DNA of 64,000 nucleotides. Source: Tieghemostelium lacteum. Lineage: Eukaryota > Evosea > Eumycetozoa > Dictyosteliales > Raperosteliaceae. The notes under the pieces are model-generated. The model had not been told where the DNA came from, ran no database searches, and saw only the letters and a list, made by a program, of their open reading frames with translations. A program made the translations under genes and the position numbers. This document shows positions 31,131 to 41,356 of this stretch, piece after piece; within the stretch, counting starts at the first letter, position 1, and every line of letters starts with the position of its first letter. The stretch spans positions 62,001-126,000 of the forward strand of contig LODT01000013.1 in the NCBI GenBank assembly GCA_001606155.1, read 5' to 3'.

Positions 31131-33863
31131 TTAAAAAGCATTTTTAACATCATCAAGATTTTTGTAGTCGTTATATTGAACATCATCTTTTGCGAGAGAA
31201 TCATTGGCATCCAATGAAATAGATTCTTCTTTAGTTAGTTTATCAGAGAGTTTAATGGATTGGGCTACCTTATTTTGTAAATCTACATCATCAACAATAT
31301 TCTTTTTGAAATCGGTTTGGATATAGATGTTTCTGAGATCTTGCAAATCTTGGAGTTCTTCGACTCCTTCCAATGTCTTTCCTTTGTATAGTAGTTTAGC
31401 AATTTGTTCTTCTCTTTCTTGTGGATCTGGATACATTTCTTTGAGAGCTTTGAATACTGGGTGATCGTGTATCTCTTGTTCAGGTACAGTTTCACCAACT
31501 GGTAAAGTGGAGTTGTAATCTTGAATCTTGGTATTTATTGGTGTAGCTGGTAGACCTTCAAGACTTCTCAGTCTTTGAATGGTATATGGTTCATCTTCTT
31601 GTTGAATTAGATAGTTGAGATAGTTTGTAAATTCATAGTAATCACTTTCCACCAATTGACCTTTAGCCTCCTTAGCTTTGAATTCATTAATCAAACCTGA
31701 ATATTTATCTTGCAATTTTTGTGGTAATTGAATAGTTCTGAAATCAACACGATCTTCTTTATCCATGTCTCTATTGAGGATATTCAATTTCTCGTTGGTT
31801 TCTTGTCTTTCAGCTAAGAGATCCAAGAATGCATCGGATTCCTCTTTATGATGAACAGCTTCATATGATGAAAATACATCTTGATAGTATTCCAATGTTT
31901 TGGCAGTCTTTGATAATGGAGCATAATCCATTAGAATATTTTGCATCTCTGCATTGTGTGGTCTTCTGAAACGGTCACCAAAGAAATTAGATCTAGTTTG
32001 ATTTGCAATCTTAAGAACCTCTGGATTGGCATGAGACTCTCCTTTTGCAATAGCATTAGCTTCTTGATCAATGAGTTTCTGAACTGATATTGGTTCCTCT
32101 TCACTCTCTTCTATAATTTTCATCTTTTCTTTTTGTTCTTTTTCATATTGTTCCATGTACTCTCTATTTTGTCTTTCAAATACTTCGAAATCGACAAAAT
32201 CGTAAGTAGAGTGAATATTGGATTGAGTGAGATCGTAGTGACCATCTTGGGTTACTTTCATTGGTCCTTTGAGTGCTCTCAATTCGCTTTCATTCCATTT
32301 CTGTTCAATTGCCTTTTGCATACCTTCTGGTGTATGCAAGTCTTCTCCATTACCCTGTCCAATCATATTCAAAGTTGGATTGACATAGATCTCTTGTGAG
32401 ATCTCATTGATTGTAGTCTTTATAGAGTCTTCTAATTGATCGGATTTTGATTGAGAATCTTCACTGAAATCCAATGGAATCTCGTTATAGTCAATGAGTT
32501 GTTTCAATTGATCGATATTAGACAAATCATTCTTAATATAGGATAATGATGATTTATAGAGTGCATATTCTTTTGAAGCAGTTGAGACACCAGTGGATGC
32601 TGAACTACTACCTTCATCTCTATTTACATAGGCCATCAATTCAGCAGAGACTTTTCCTTCACCAGAAAGATGATGCATAGTCTCTATAGAAGAGATAATA
32701 GAAAGTCTACTATTCTTTTTAAATTTGTTACCAACTTTTTGTTTCAAATCTTTTTCAATAGTACTACTGGAAATCAATTCCAATCTACCGCTATTTGGAT
32801 TCAATTGAATAGAGTAATCATTTAGATTTCCAATCAAAGATTTATCCATACCAGATTTAATATTACTAATGAAATTGATATCTTGCATCTGATTGACAAT
32901 ACCCATCATGGCTGAAGATGGTGACGAACTATCTCCCATTTGACTTTCAAAATCTGCTAGACTCTTTTCAAAGTCACCTAATAAACTCTTTTCCTGACCA
33001 GCTTCACCACCTGATTTCTTATTACTAGTCTTATTGAAACCCAATGCATTATTATAATCTTCCAATGTGAATCCTAAAATATTTGGTCCTGATTTTTGTA
33101 GAATTTGTGAAACCTCCTCTTGTTTTTTTTGTTGTTGTTGTTGTTGTTGTTGTGCTTCTTTATCACCAGTTGATTCATCTGGTAAATCATCAGATTCCTC
33201 TTCTTCTGAAGATTTTTTATCTTCTGTAACAGGGTAGGAGAGGATCTTTTTATAGTCGGCATGTTCCTTAACAAATTTTACAAATTCTTTAGGAGTCAAT
33301 GGTGAAACTTGAGTAAATGTCAGTGGAGTGAAATCATTGTAGAGAACTTTTACACGAAGAGTCTCCTCCAAAGATTCACGTCTGTTAATGGATTCGAATT
33401 CATCTTTTCTCTCTTGAACTTTTTGGTAGAGGTGATCTATATGTTCTAAATGAGTCTTTGGTCTGAATGAAGGAATACCCATTTTCAAAGCCTGGTTTTG
33501 AATCATATCTAATTCCATAGAACGAATTTCAATCTGTTTGACTAGATCTCTCTTGGCTTGAAGTGATGCCTGTTGAAATGATAATCCCTTTTTGAGATAA
33601 TTGAATTTCATGTAACTAAAATTCATTGAATCTTGTGATAATCTACCATCGTCCAAATATCCAATCTCTCTATGTTCATTTGCAAACTCTTTTGCATACT
33701 CCAAGATTGGTGATTCAATTACTCTGAGTTTCTTTTGTGGTTTTGGTGGAAGTGAATATGGAATTCCTTCCATTAGTATCTGATTAAAACCAATTGGTAT
33801 TCTATTAATACCTCTTTTGATTTTAATCTTCCATTGAGAAGTAGCAAATGATATTCTACTCAT
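31131..33863 (-). CDS. Large uncharacterised protein (910 aa), possibly mitochondrial
   Basis: I cannot place the family. The first 35 residues (MSRISFATSQWKIKIKRGIN...) are rich in Arg/Lys, Ser and Ile with no acidic residue, which would suit a mitochondrial presequence. The rest is mostly helical and charged, with a Gln run and an acidic patch near residues 215-250. A second ordered half (about 560-870) contains FFGDRFRRPHN, DRVDFRTIQLPQKLQDKYSG and YDFVDFEVFERQ. No enzyme motif, membrane segment or classical repeat was seen. The length and regular charge pattern argue for a real single-exon gene. One possibility is a mitochondrial ribosome-associated or other structural protein, but I have no firm basis. 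Confidence 0.7.
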   Translation of the reverse strand: MSRISFATSQWKIKIKRGINRIPIGFNQILMEGIPYSLPPKPQKKLRVIESPILEYAKEFANEHREIGYLDDGRLSQDSMNFSYMKFNYLKKGLSFQQASLQAKRDLVKQIEIRSMELDMIQNQALKMGIPSFRPKTHLEHIDHLYQKVQERKDEFESINRRESLEETLRVKVLYNDFTPLTFTQVSPLTPKEFVKFVKEHADYKKILSYPVTEDKKSSEEEESDDLPDESTGDKEAQQQQQQQQKKQEEVSQILQKSGPNILGFTLEDYNNALGFNKTSNKKSGGEAGQEKSLLGDFEKSLADFESQMGDSSSPSSAMMGIVNQMQDINFISNIKSGMDKSLIGNLNDYSIQLNPNSGRLELISSSTIEKDLKQKVGNKFKKNSRLSIISSIETMHHLSGEGKVSAELMAYVNRDEGSSSASTGVSTASKEYALYKSSLSYIKNDLSNIDQLKQLIDYNEIPLDFSEDSQSKSDQLEDSIKTTINEISQEIYVNPTLNMIGQGNGEDLHTPEGMQKAIEQKWNESELRALKGPMKVTQDGHYDLTQSNIHSTYDFVDFEVFERQNREYMEQYEKEQKEKMKIIEESEEEPISVQKLIDQEANAIAKGESHANPEVLKIANQTRSNFFGDRFRRPHNAEMQNILMDYAPLSKTAKTLEYYQDVFSSYEAVHHKEESDAFLDLLAERQETNEKLNILNRDMDKEDRVDFRTIQLPQKLQDKYSGLINEFKAKEAKGQLVESDYYEFTNYLNYLIQQEDEPYTIQRLRSLEGLPATPINTKIQDYNSTLPVGETVPEQEIHDHPVFKALKEMYPDPQEREEQIAKLLYKGKTLEGVEELQDLQDLRNIYIQTDFKKNIVDDVDLQNKVAQSIKLSDKLTKEESISLDANDSLAKDDVQYNDYKNLDDVKNAF

Positions 33864-33898
33864 ATTTGTGAAAATATGATCACTGAATGAAAAACGAT

Positions 33899-33929
<31 letters not shown>

Positions 33930-34237
33930 AAAATAAATTAATCATCTGCAACTATTAAATCATTTAAAAATTCAATTTATTCCCTTTTTAATTCATAGGC
34001 AAAACAAATTAGAATATATTTATCTTTAGTTCTTGCATCTGTTCCATCTATTTTCTGTCAAAAACTACTAAACTAGTTTTTTAAATAATAAAAAAAGTTG
34101 TAAAATATATTAATTTGTCAAGTTAATATCTTTAAAAATTATTTCAAATTTGTAAATTATATATTTAAATATTTATAAATAAGCAAAAATTTTAAAAAAT
34201 TAATAAAATATTATAAAGAAATATTAATGAAAACACT
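33864..34237. other. Intergenic, very A/T-rich
   Basis: Contains A runs of about 16-20 bases around 33900-33935 and A/T-only stretches to 34220. No gene seen. Confidence 0.4.
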
Positions 34238-34528
34238 TTATTTTTTAATTGTCTCACTAGTAGTATTTTCTAAAATGATTAAATCATGTAATTTACCATC
34301 TTATTTGCCACCAATTAATAAATTAGCACCCTTTTTAACTGTTGAATGTACCCATTGATTAACACTTTTGACATCGTCTTCTGTAATCATAGGACCCAAG
34401 AATGTGTTAGGGTCCATTAGATCACCCTTTTTAAAGTTCAATTGGGTAGCACCTTGGACTAGATTTGGAGTTGGATATTGAACTTTTGAAGGAAGAAATG
34501 GTAGTTCTAGAGAACACACTTTGGAAAT
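34238..34528 (-). pseudogene. Aldehyde dehydrogenase fragment
   Basis: About 95 codons related to the middle-to-late part of aldehyde dehydrogenases. NFKKGDLMDPNTFLGPMI matches the G-D-P-x-D-x-x-T-x-x-G-P motif. SVNQWVHSTVKKGANLLIGG matches the helix before the G-G segment. After an in-frame stop at 34301-34303, DGKLHDLIILEN continues the alignment to another stop at 34238. Neither the catalytic Cys/Glu region nor the NAD-binding part is present nearby, so this is a truncated relic of a host gene, probably a partial duplication. Confidence 0.75.
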
Positions 34529-34960
34529 CAAAGGTTGAATTGGAAAGTGCTAAATCCCAGATTGAAAATAAGAAAACTTGGAGTGTTAAATTAATAATCT
34601 GGAGTGTAAGTTGAAAGCCTCCAACTAGAAAACTCTACCCTTGCCAATGATTTAGAAATTGGTATTTTTCAGTATGCAAAATTGGATGGTCATTATGAAC
34701 AGCTTTTGGGATTTTAGAGCATCAAAAATGAAAAAGAAACTTGGTCCAAAAAAATTTTGAAAAGTTAAATAGTATCAACTGAAGTTTATTTGAGGAAATT
34801 GAATTCCTAAAGAAAAATAATTTAGATTTGGAACTCAGATTGGATGATTATTATTATTTACCAAAAATCAATATTGATAAATTGTATTCAAGTCATAGAA
34901 CTTAACAAAATGAATTATTTCAATATAGAAACTATTAAATAATTCTTTTACAAAATAGTC
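34529..34960 (+). pseudogene. Decayed coiled-coil gene relic
   Basis: Pieces in shifting + strand frames share Leu/Lys/Glu heptad-like composition. Examples are VELESAKSQIENKKTW, STLANDLEIG, FQYAKLDGHYEQLLG and FEEIEFLKKNNLDLELRL. Many stops separate them and no ATG-started frame is long. It begins directly where the aldehyde dehydrogenase fragment ends. Parent family unknown. Confidence 0.4.
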
Positions 34961-35104
34961 TGTTTTCCATACATTTCTGTTACGACCAATGGTTTGAGTC
35001 ATTTATTTGGGTGAAACCATATAAAAATATACCAATCAATAAACTACAAAAAATATAGTTTAAATAGATTACATTGGTTTTATTATAGTTTAATATTATA
35101 TCAA

Positions 35105-35425
35105 ATGACCTCTACTGAGGGAAAACATAAAGAAAATAGGGTTCTTAAAGACTCTTGCTACAATAAATATAATGTAAACAAAGAAAAAGATGAACAATGA
35201 AAAAAGAGATATGGGTCACAACAAGAAAGAAGATAAAAGAAAATTTAATCAAAGAAAACTTTATATTGTTCCTCCCTTTCATAATAATATGGCAGATTTG
35301 ATAAATTTTTTAACTACTTTATTTATTTTTTGAAAATAATATGAATAAACGGTTTACTGATGAATAAACTGATAAAGGAGCTGATGGTAAATATACTGCA
35401 CGTTTGTTGGATGACATATTAAAAT
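35105..35425 (+). pseudogene. Short decayed frames of unknown origin
   Basis: Peptide-like pieces such as KRKFNQRKLYIVPPFHNN and GADGKYTARLLDDILK occur in + strand frames broken by stops. They have better coding character than the surrounding A/T-rich DNA. I cannot assign a family. It lies between the coiled-coil relic and the effector fossil. Confidence 0.3.
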
Positions 35426-35443
35426 GATCTGAGAATTAAATTT

Positions 35444-36525
35444 TTAGGAATCTACATCCAATAAAATTTTATTGGTGGTTTGACCCACAGCAGTATAAAT
35501 GTAATATGGTTGAACTCCAGCTCTGTGAATTTGATATTGTGTAAAATCAGATGAATATAAAACAACCCAAAGATTATTCTGAGTAATAGGAAGATTTTTG
35601 ATACTGGATTGACTTTTGAAATCTATGACTACCCATTTTTTAATCAAAGGGTGTAAATTTTTGTATATACCACTATTTGGATTAAATCTATCAAGATGTT
35701 CTTTTCTATTAGATCCTTCAGAAATAATATCAAAACCCCATTTGTATTTATAATCTATGTAGAAATCCAAAAAACCATTAGAATTAAATTCTCTTCCTAC
35801 ACTAGGAGAAATGAAGGTTGGTCCAATTGATTCGGAAGCAGTTCTATAAAACTCCATCTGCCAAACTACTTCAAGAGGTTTGGTTTTTACACCTAAACTT
35901 TTGTGTCTTGAGTATTCAGAGGACATTTTATGTGGACGGAAGTTCTTTATGCAATTTTCCAACATTAAAACAAACCCATCATCAGTTGGTTCAACAATGA
36001 AGGTACTTATTTTTTTGGAGTGATACCTATCAGTAATATAACAACGAAGATACAATGGAGAAGGAAACACTATGTTGTTATTGTCTCTGGTTAAATATCC
36101 AAACTTTAAAAGTTTTTGCAATGGGATACTTTCTTTTGAATAAATATAGATGGCCATACCAATTTTCCCCAATCTCCTTCAAAAATACTTTGGCACTCAT
36201 CCATTATTAGAAAAACTTCCTTGAATTTTGAAATTTTGATCCAATCAAAGAATGGTGCACCTGTATTTAATTTCCATAATTTATCAAAATCAATATCACT
36301 AATCCATGATATTCTCCTAACATAGGAGTCTTGATAGATCTCTTTTAATTTTTTTTCAATCAACTGACCCATTGAGGTTTTACCTGTATAAGGAGGAGCT
36401 CTAAGGAAAGTTATCTTATATTTCACTATTGTTTCTATTATAGAATTTACTTTTTTTGTTCTTTTAATTGTATGTTGATCTTTCATTCTTATACCATCAT
36501 AAGAAACCGAGTCTGATTTTTTCAA
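35444..36525 (-). pseudogene. Crinkler/CR-type effector gene fossil (NTPase plus nuclease-fold parts)
   Basis: A relic of the Crinkler (CR) class of eukaryotic effectors, P-loop NTPase proteins with a restriction-endonuclease-fold domain that are found in oomycetes, chytrids and dictyostelids. The NTPase portion shows the family's P-loop style R-A-P-P-Y-T-G-K-T-S and an acidic Walker B-like D-E-C/V-Q. The distal portion has the family's nuclease-fold style blocks (GFLDFYIDYKYKWGFDI, KKWVVIDFK). The copy is broken, with roughly one or two breaks, and is shorter than usual for the class. The well-kept composition suggests a fairly recent loss. It sits in a cluster of other decayed genes. Confidence 0.6.
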
Positions 36526-36733
36526 TTCGAATTTGATGGGGGGTTTTGGTAGATCGGTTGTAAAATATACTGATTGATAAAATTAGTATCATATCATATA
36601 ATCCACCAATAATCTACATACCTTGCTCTTCTATTTGCTGTCCTTGTGTACCTATTGTGTGGTTGAACAGGTGTTTAAATTTTAAAAGTTTATGTAAAAA
36701 ATATATTAGTATAAATGAACAAAAGGTGTTAGA

Positions 36734-37012
36734 TTAGTGATATATACCAGTACTTGTAGTTGTGGTTGTAGTTGTTGGTTGATAAATTTTTATAAGATCG
36801 CCTTTTTTTTTTCCATTCCAACCATTGTCTTCTGTGAAAATCTTTTCTTTGGCGTCTTGGTAGGCGATGTCTGTTAAAACTTCATATAGACCTTTTTTTG
36901 TTAATTCAAAGCCCTCCTTTTCTAAGATATCTACAGTTTTGTGTGCTTTGTCCTCTGTGATTTGAGCAATATTACTAACTAAATAAGAAATTAAATCTTT
37001 TCTATCAGTCAT
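36734..37012 (-). CDS. Probable header exon of the CR-effector locus
   Basis: Frame from ATG 37012 giving a small helical domain (MTDRKDLISYLVSNIAQI, KTVDILEKEGFELTKKGLY) followed by a Thr-rich linker of about ten residues. A GT donor-like site lies at the end of the Thr tract. CR effectors of dictyostelids commonly have a short N-terminal header domain and a linker before the NTPase part, and this exon is in the right place and orientation for that. It may also be a separate small gene. Confidence 0.45.
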   Translation of the reverse strand: MTDRKDLISYLVSNIAQITEDKAHKTVDILEKEGFELTKKGLYEVLTDIAYQDAKEKIFTEDNGWNGKKKGDLIKIYQPTTTTTTTSTGIYH

Positions 37013-37351
37013 TCTAAAATAATTATGTTTTTTTTATTTATTCACCAAAATCTTTTCAAATATTTAAATATAATATCAAATTAGGTTATAAAACATGAAT
37101 GACAAAAATAATTATTATAGATTTTAATTGGTTAACCCCTAAAATCTATATATTAAACAAATTTTAATAATAAAATAACAATAAAGAGCTTATAGCAAGG
37201 AATCCACACCCATTTTCCCTTTCTCTAATTTATTTAATTTTTATAATTCTATTTTTTAGTATAAATTGAATTAAAATATATCTATTAAGATTTGATTTAA
37301 ATTTACCATTTTACAAGTTTATTTAAATAATCATTTTAATTAAATTTTAAT

Positions 37352-39769
37352 TTATGGATTATGACCAGGAGGATGGTTGTAATTCGCTAGATGTTGTTTA
37401 TTCTTTCTATAGCATAGATCCCAGTATTGACAATCTGGTTTATCTGAACTTCTAGTTGGTATCTTAATATAACCAACATCCTCATCACTATCAGAGTCAC
37501 CAGAATGGTAATCTTCATCACTGTCTGCAATAAAATCATCATCGTAATCATAATCGTCCATATCCATATCCTTTGGACCAGTTTTACGTTTCTTTTCTAC
37601 TTTTGCCTTTGGTTTAGTTGTTTTGGTTGAACTGGATTTTGATGATGAAGCTTTAGGTGTAGTAGATTTTGATTGCTTATCAAATTCTTTTTGTAAATTC
37701 TTTGCATATTCTTCGTCATCATCTTCCAGTTTTCTCTTTGTACCACCAGTCTTTGGTTTACTAGTAGAGCTAGATGAAGATGTAGTTGTAGTTGTTGTAG
37801 TTGGTTTTGGTGGTTGTGACTGAATTGCAGAATCATCAGCATTTACATCAACAATCTCGACTGTAAACAGATACTTTTTACTACACAATAAAAACTTTTG
37901 ACCATTGGTAAAGAGTGTAACATCGTTTGTTGGCATTTGTTTAATATTATCATCACCCTCATCATTTGAAATATACATTGGGTGACTACCAGTGGGTTTA
38001 ACTTCAAGGTTATATTTTCCAGTTTTTTGATTCTGGGTGAATCTTACATTAGCATGTTTACGACTGATAGATAAATCCTGTATATCTAAATTTCTTCTAC
38101 CGATATCAACTTCATGATTTAGATCAATTTGGAATTTTAATCCATCTTCTCTAACTAAATAACACACCATTTTCTCACCACTAGATCCACTAATACTTTT
38201 TGGTACACTACCACTATGTGTATGTTGTTTTTGATCATTCTTTGGTGTTTGTTGTTGTTGTTGTTGTTGGATATCATCATTGAATAATTGACTTTCCATT
38301 TCATCATTATCAATTGGCATTTTATCAAGATTTGCTGATGATGGCTGTTGTTCGTCTTCTGATTCGGATTCTGATGGATTTTGGTCATCATCTTCCTTTG
38401 GTTTCCACCAATCAATTACATCTTGAGAAACTTTTGTCAAAGAGGCATTGATTTGTTTCAGATAATCAAATTGATTGAATAACTCCAAAACTGGTGATTG
38501 GCCATCAATAATCTCCATTGGGATGGCACCTAGAAATTCGGATGCAATTATATCAATACTATTCTTTAGATATCCAAAATGCTTTCCAGGTAACAAAATT
38601 ACCAATCCTTTAATAGCTTGGCCATCTCCAGCAGATTGACTGTTTACAACATCCAATTTACATTGAAATATAGTTCTTATAATCTCTTCAATGACAGGTT
38701 TCCAAAACTCATGATGATCTCGGATATCCTCTTGATCTTCTGTGCATGTCAATGAGGTATTCAACCACAACACACCTTGTTTAGCCAGTGACTTAAACCA
38801 ATCTTTTGGATTGTCAGCTGGTAATTCAATCTCTGTGAGAATCTCTTGCATTGTAGCTGTATTATCCTCTTTACTGGCATACCCCTTCCACATCATTGCC
38901 TGCTTGATAAAATTCTTTGTAGGTACTTTACAGTCCTTCAACTGCCAATGTTTAGTAGACTCATCGCAATACGCAAACCCACTAGATGCATCTCTCTGTC
39001 TAAAAGGAGCCTGCCCAAATATAACCACCTTACAATCCTTTGGTTCTCCTACCATATTCAATGACAAAAATGTCTCATCATTTCTCCTAGGTAACAACGT
39101 ACTTCCATTTAAATAGTCATTGTACTTTCCATTTGCTGTGATTCTATCCTCCAAATGCTTTAACCATTTATCAGAAAGTATCTGTTTTAATGTAACATTC
39201 TTTCTACCTTTACTACTGGTAGTTGTAGTAGTTGTACTAGGTGTCTTTTTATAAGCAAATTTATCAAAAATAGAATCTTCATCAAACTCCATACTATCAT
39301 TTGCCGATTGCTTTTTTTTTGTCTCCTGTTGCTTTTTCTCTCCTCCACCACCTTCGTCATCATCATCATCAACAACCCAAGTTGAAGAAGATGGTTTAGG
39401 TTTATTAGGTGTTGAAGTTGATTTTGGTTTAGATTTTGAAGGTTTCTTTGATTTCTGTAGTACAGAACTTCTTTGTTCTTCAAAGTAACTTTTTAGTAAT
39501 TTCTGGTCTTTTTCTTTCAAATCATCAAAATCAGTTAAATCATCGGTATCATCAATCTTTTTAGTAGTCTTTCTAGCTCTCTTTTGAGACTCAAAGAAAC
39601 ACTTTGCATGAAACCAATCAGTTGCCTGACCACCTTCTGTAAATCTATCAGATGAGAATATTTTTCCTATTCTCATTTCCCCTTTTTCTATAGTATCTTT
39701 ACATTTTGAATTTTTACATTTCGATCTTCCTGTCTTTGAATACTCTACTCTATAAACTGCATCCGACAT
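37352..39769 (-). CDS. PARP-type zinc finger / UDG-like / FHA / PBZ protein
   Basis: An 805-residue single-exon protein that looks like a DNA-damage or ADP-ribose reader. Domains in order: PARP-type zinc finger (about 5-60: YRVEYSKTGRSKCKNSKC, then WFHAKCFF); charged linker; uracil-DNA-glycosylase-like domain (about 190-440: WFKSLAKQGVLWLNTSLT); FHA domain (about 530-640: VDIGRRNLDIQDLSISRKHA); and a C-terminal PBZ finger (about 778-802) with exact spacing C-x5-C-x6-H-x5-H (CQYWDLCYRKNKQHLANYNH). In the UDG-like domain, the family's GQDPYH is GQAPFR and the HPSPLS site reads DGQSPV. The catalytic Asp and His therefore both appear absent, suggesting a binding module. The nuclear role is inferred. 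Confidence 0.85.
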   Translation of the reverse strand: MSDAVYRVEYSKTGRSKCKNSKCKDTIEKGEMRIGKIFSSDRFTEGGQATDWFHAKCFFESQKRARKTTKKIDDTDDLTDFDDLKEKDQKLLKSYFEEQRSSVLQKSKKPSKSKPKSTSTPNKPKPSSSTWVVDDDDDEGGGGEKKQQETKKKQSANDSMEFDEDSIFDKFAYKKTPSTTTTTTSSKGRKNVTLKQILSDKWLKHLEDRITANGKYNDYLNGSTLLPRRNDETFLSLNMVGEPKDCKVVIFGQAPFRQRDASSGFAYCDESTKHWQLKDCKVPTKNFIKQAMMWKGYASKEDNTATMQEILTEIELPADNPKDWFKSLAKQGVLWLNTSLTCTEDQEDIRDHHEFWKPVIEEIIRTIFQCKLDVVNSQSAGDGQAIKGLVILLPGKHFGYLKNSIDIIASEFLGAIPMEIIDGQSPVLELFNQFDYLKQINASLTKVSQDVIDWWKPKEDDDQNPSESESEDEQQPSSANLDKMPIDNDEMESQLFNDDIQQQQQQQTPKNDQKQHTHSGSVPKSISGSSGEKMVCYLVREDGLKFQIDLNHEVDIGRRNLDIQDLSISRKHANVRFTQNQKTGKYNLEVKPTGSHPMYISNDEGDDNIKQMPTNDVTLFTNGQKFLLCSKKYLFTVEIVDVNADDSAIQSQPPKPTTTTTTTSSSSSTSKPKTGGTKRKLEDDDEEYAKNLQKEFDKQSKSTTPKASSSKSSSTKTTKPKAKVEKKRKTGPKDMDMDDYDYDDDFIADSDEDYHSGDSDSDEDVGYIKIPTRSSDKPDCQYWDLCYRKNKQHLANYNHPPGHNP

Positions 39770-40050
39770 TATTATATAAATAACGGAAAACTTTAAATAT
39801 TTATCCCTGAACTAAAAATTTTAAAAAAAGTAACAACAACAAAAAATTTAAATTTAAAAAATATCTCTTTCCTTTCAAAACAGTTTCTAAGAATAGTTAA
39901 ATGACATTGAATATTATAAATAATGCAAATACACAATTATAATAATAATCATTACAATAAAAATATTGTAAAATATTAATTATTACTAATTGGTATTGGA
40001 GTTGATGTTGTTTTATATAATTATCAGAGGTTTTAAAAAGTATTAAAAGT

Positions 40051-40732
40051 TTATTTTCTGGCTCTTTCAAATTTGTTACCTTTGCTGATAACTCTGTGTT
40101 TAGTGTGGGCACCTGGTAAACCTGGAGCTCTACCAAAGTATTTGTAAACTTCTCTTGCTTTAACGACACCTTTAATGAGGAAAGTATTGTTACCTCTTGG
40201 TCTGAGTAAAGCGAATTGATCGAAGGAGAGAACTTGACCACCGGCTTTTTGGATTCTAGCACGGGCAGATTCAGTGAATCTGAGAGCACAGACGGTCAAT
40301 TTTGGAACATCCAATAAACGTTCGTCATCAACAACAGTTCCAACAACAACTGCAATTTTACCTGCTTTACGATCTTTCATTAAATTGGCAATTCTGGAGA
40401 TTGATACTGGTGGTCTGTTAACTTTAGTGTTAAATAATCTCTTTAAAACAACTTTGTTGAATTGGGAGGCAGTTCTTCTGGAGAGGAAACGGTATAACTA
40501 TACGTTTCAATGTTTATATTAATATCCAAATCTCTAATTTATCTAAAATCCTATGTTATGCTGTATATTACCTTGACTAAGAGAGCCATGTATGGATTTT
40601 GGCTAACTAAGCTCTTTCTGCCAGTTTTTCTTGCGAATCTGTGTGATCTATCTACGGCCTGTCATCATCTTATATTAGTAACCAATAATTTCATTATCCT
40701 AATGTATTTTCAGGTGTAATAATATATACCAT
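40051..40732 (-). CDS. rpl18: 60S ribosomal protein L18 (eL18)
   Basis: Cytosolic large-subunit ribosomal protein, about 178 residues. Exon 1 is only the ATG (40732-40730), intron 40729-40659 (GTATAT..ACAG). Exon 2 is 40658-40572 ([16 protein letters not shown]...MALLVK), intron 40571-40498, exon 3 is 40497-40051. Exon 3 begins [20 protein letters not shown] and contains [32 protein letters not shown] and [11 protein letters not shown], all eL18 signatures. The C-terminus is a few residues shorter than in animals. The gene is divergent from RPL13, and its leader, ATG and first splice site are repeated in inverted form in front of that gene. Confidence 0.95.
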
Positions 40733-40771
40733 TTTCTAAGTGATCTCTTGTTGGATGATATCAAAAAACTC
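40719..40771 (-). repeat. Left arm of inverted leader repeat (RPL18 side)
   Basis: 53 bp that read outward as G-A-G-T6, GATATCATCCAACAAGAGAT, CACTTAGAAAATGG and a TATATATTAT end. It covers the probable 5' leader, the ATG exon and the 5' splice site of RPL18. The same sequence, with one extra T in the T run, occurs at 41317-41370 on the other strand. Confidence 0.95.
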
Positions 40772-41356
40772 AAAGCCTATTTTTCGACACTCAAAAAATT
40801 TTGCAATTTTGAAAATATCAAAAAAAAATCATATAAAATAAAATTTAAAAACGAACGTTTTTTTTTGATCAAAAATTAAAACTATGAGTTACCATTTAAC
40901 TAAATATTAAATTATAATTTATATAAATAATTTATTAATAATTAAAATTCATAAAAAATAATAGCATATGAAATATATGATATGCATAACTAAAAATATT
41001 ATTTATATTAATTTTGAAATTTTACACAAAATGTAAATAAAAAATCTAACACATGAAAAATTTATATTTAATAAGTTTCTTATTTGAAACTATATTTATA
41101 GTAATTTTATATTATTTTGAAATTATAATAAACAATTCATATACAATAAAATAAGTTATAATATTGTAAGAATTAACAATTTTAATTTATTGAATATTCA
41201 ATAATATTCTTTTCATTTAATGATATAACGTTGCCTATGAAATTTTAATTTAATTAAATTATTTTTGAAAAAAAAGTTTTTTCGTTTTTTTTGAAGGCTT
41301 CGAATTTTAGCGCAGAGAGTTTTTTTGATATCATCCAACAAGAGATCACTTAGAAA
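40733..41356. promoter_or_regulatory. Bidirectional promoter region of RPL18 and RPL13
   Basis: A 624-bp, extremely A/T-rich spacer between the start codons of two divergent ribosomal protein genes, bounded by the inverted leader repeats. No coding frame is visible. Co-regulation of the pair from this region is inferred from geometry and the repeated leader. Confidence 0.7.
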
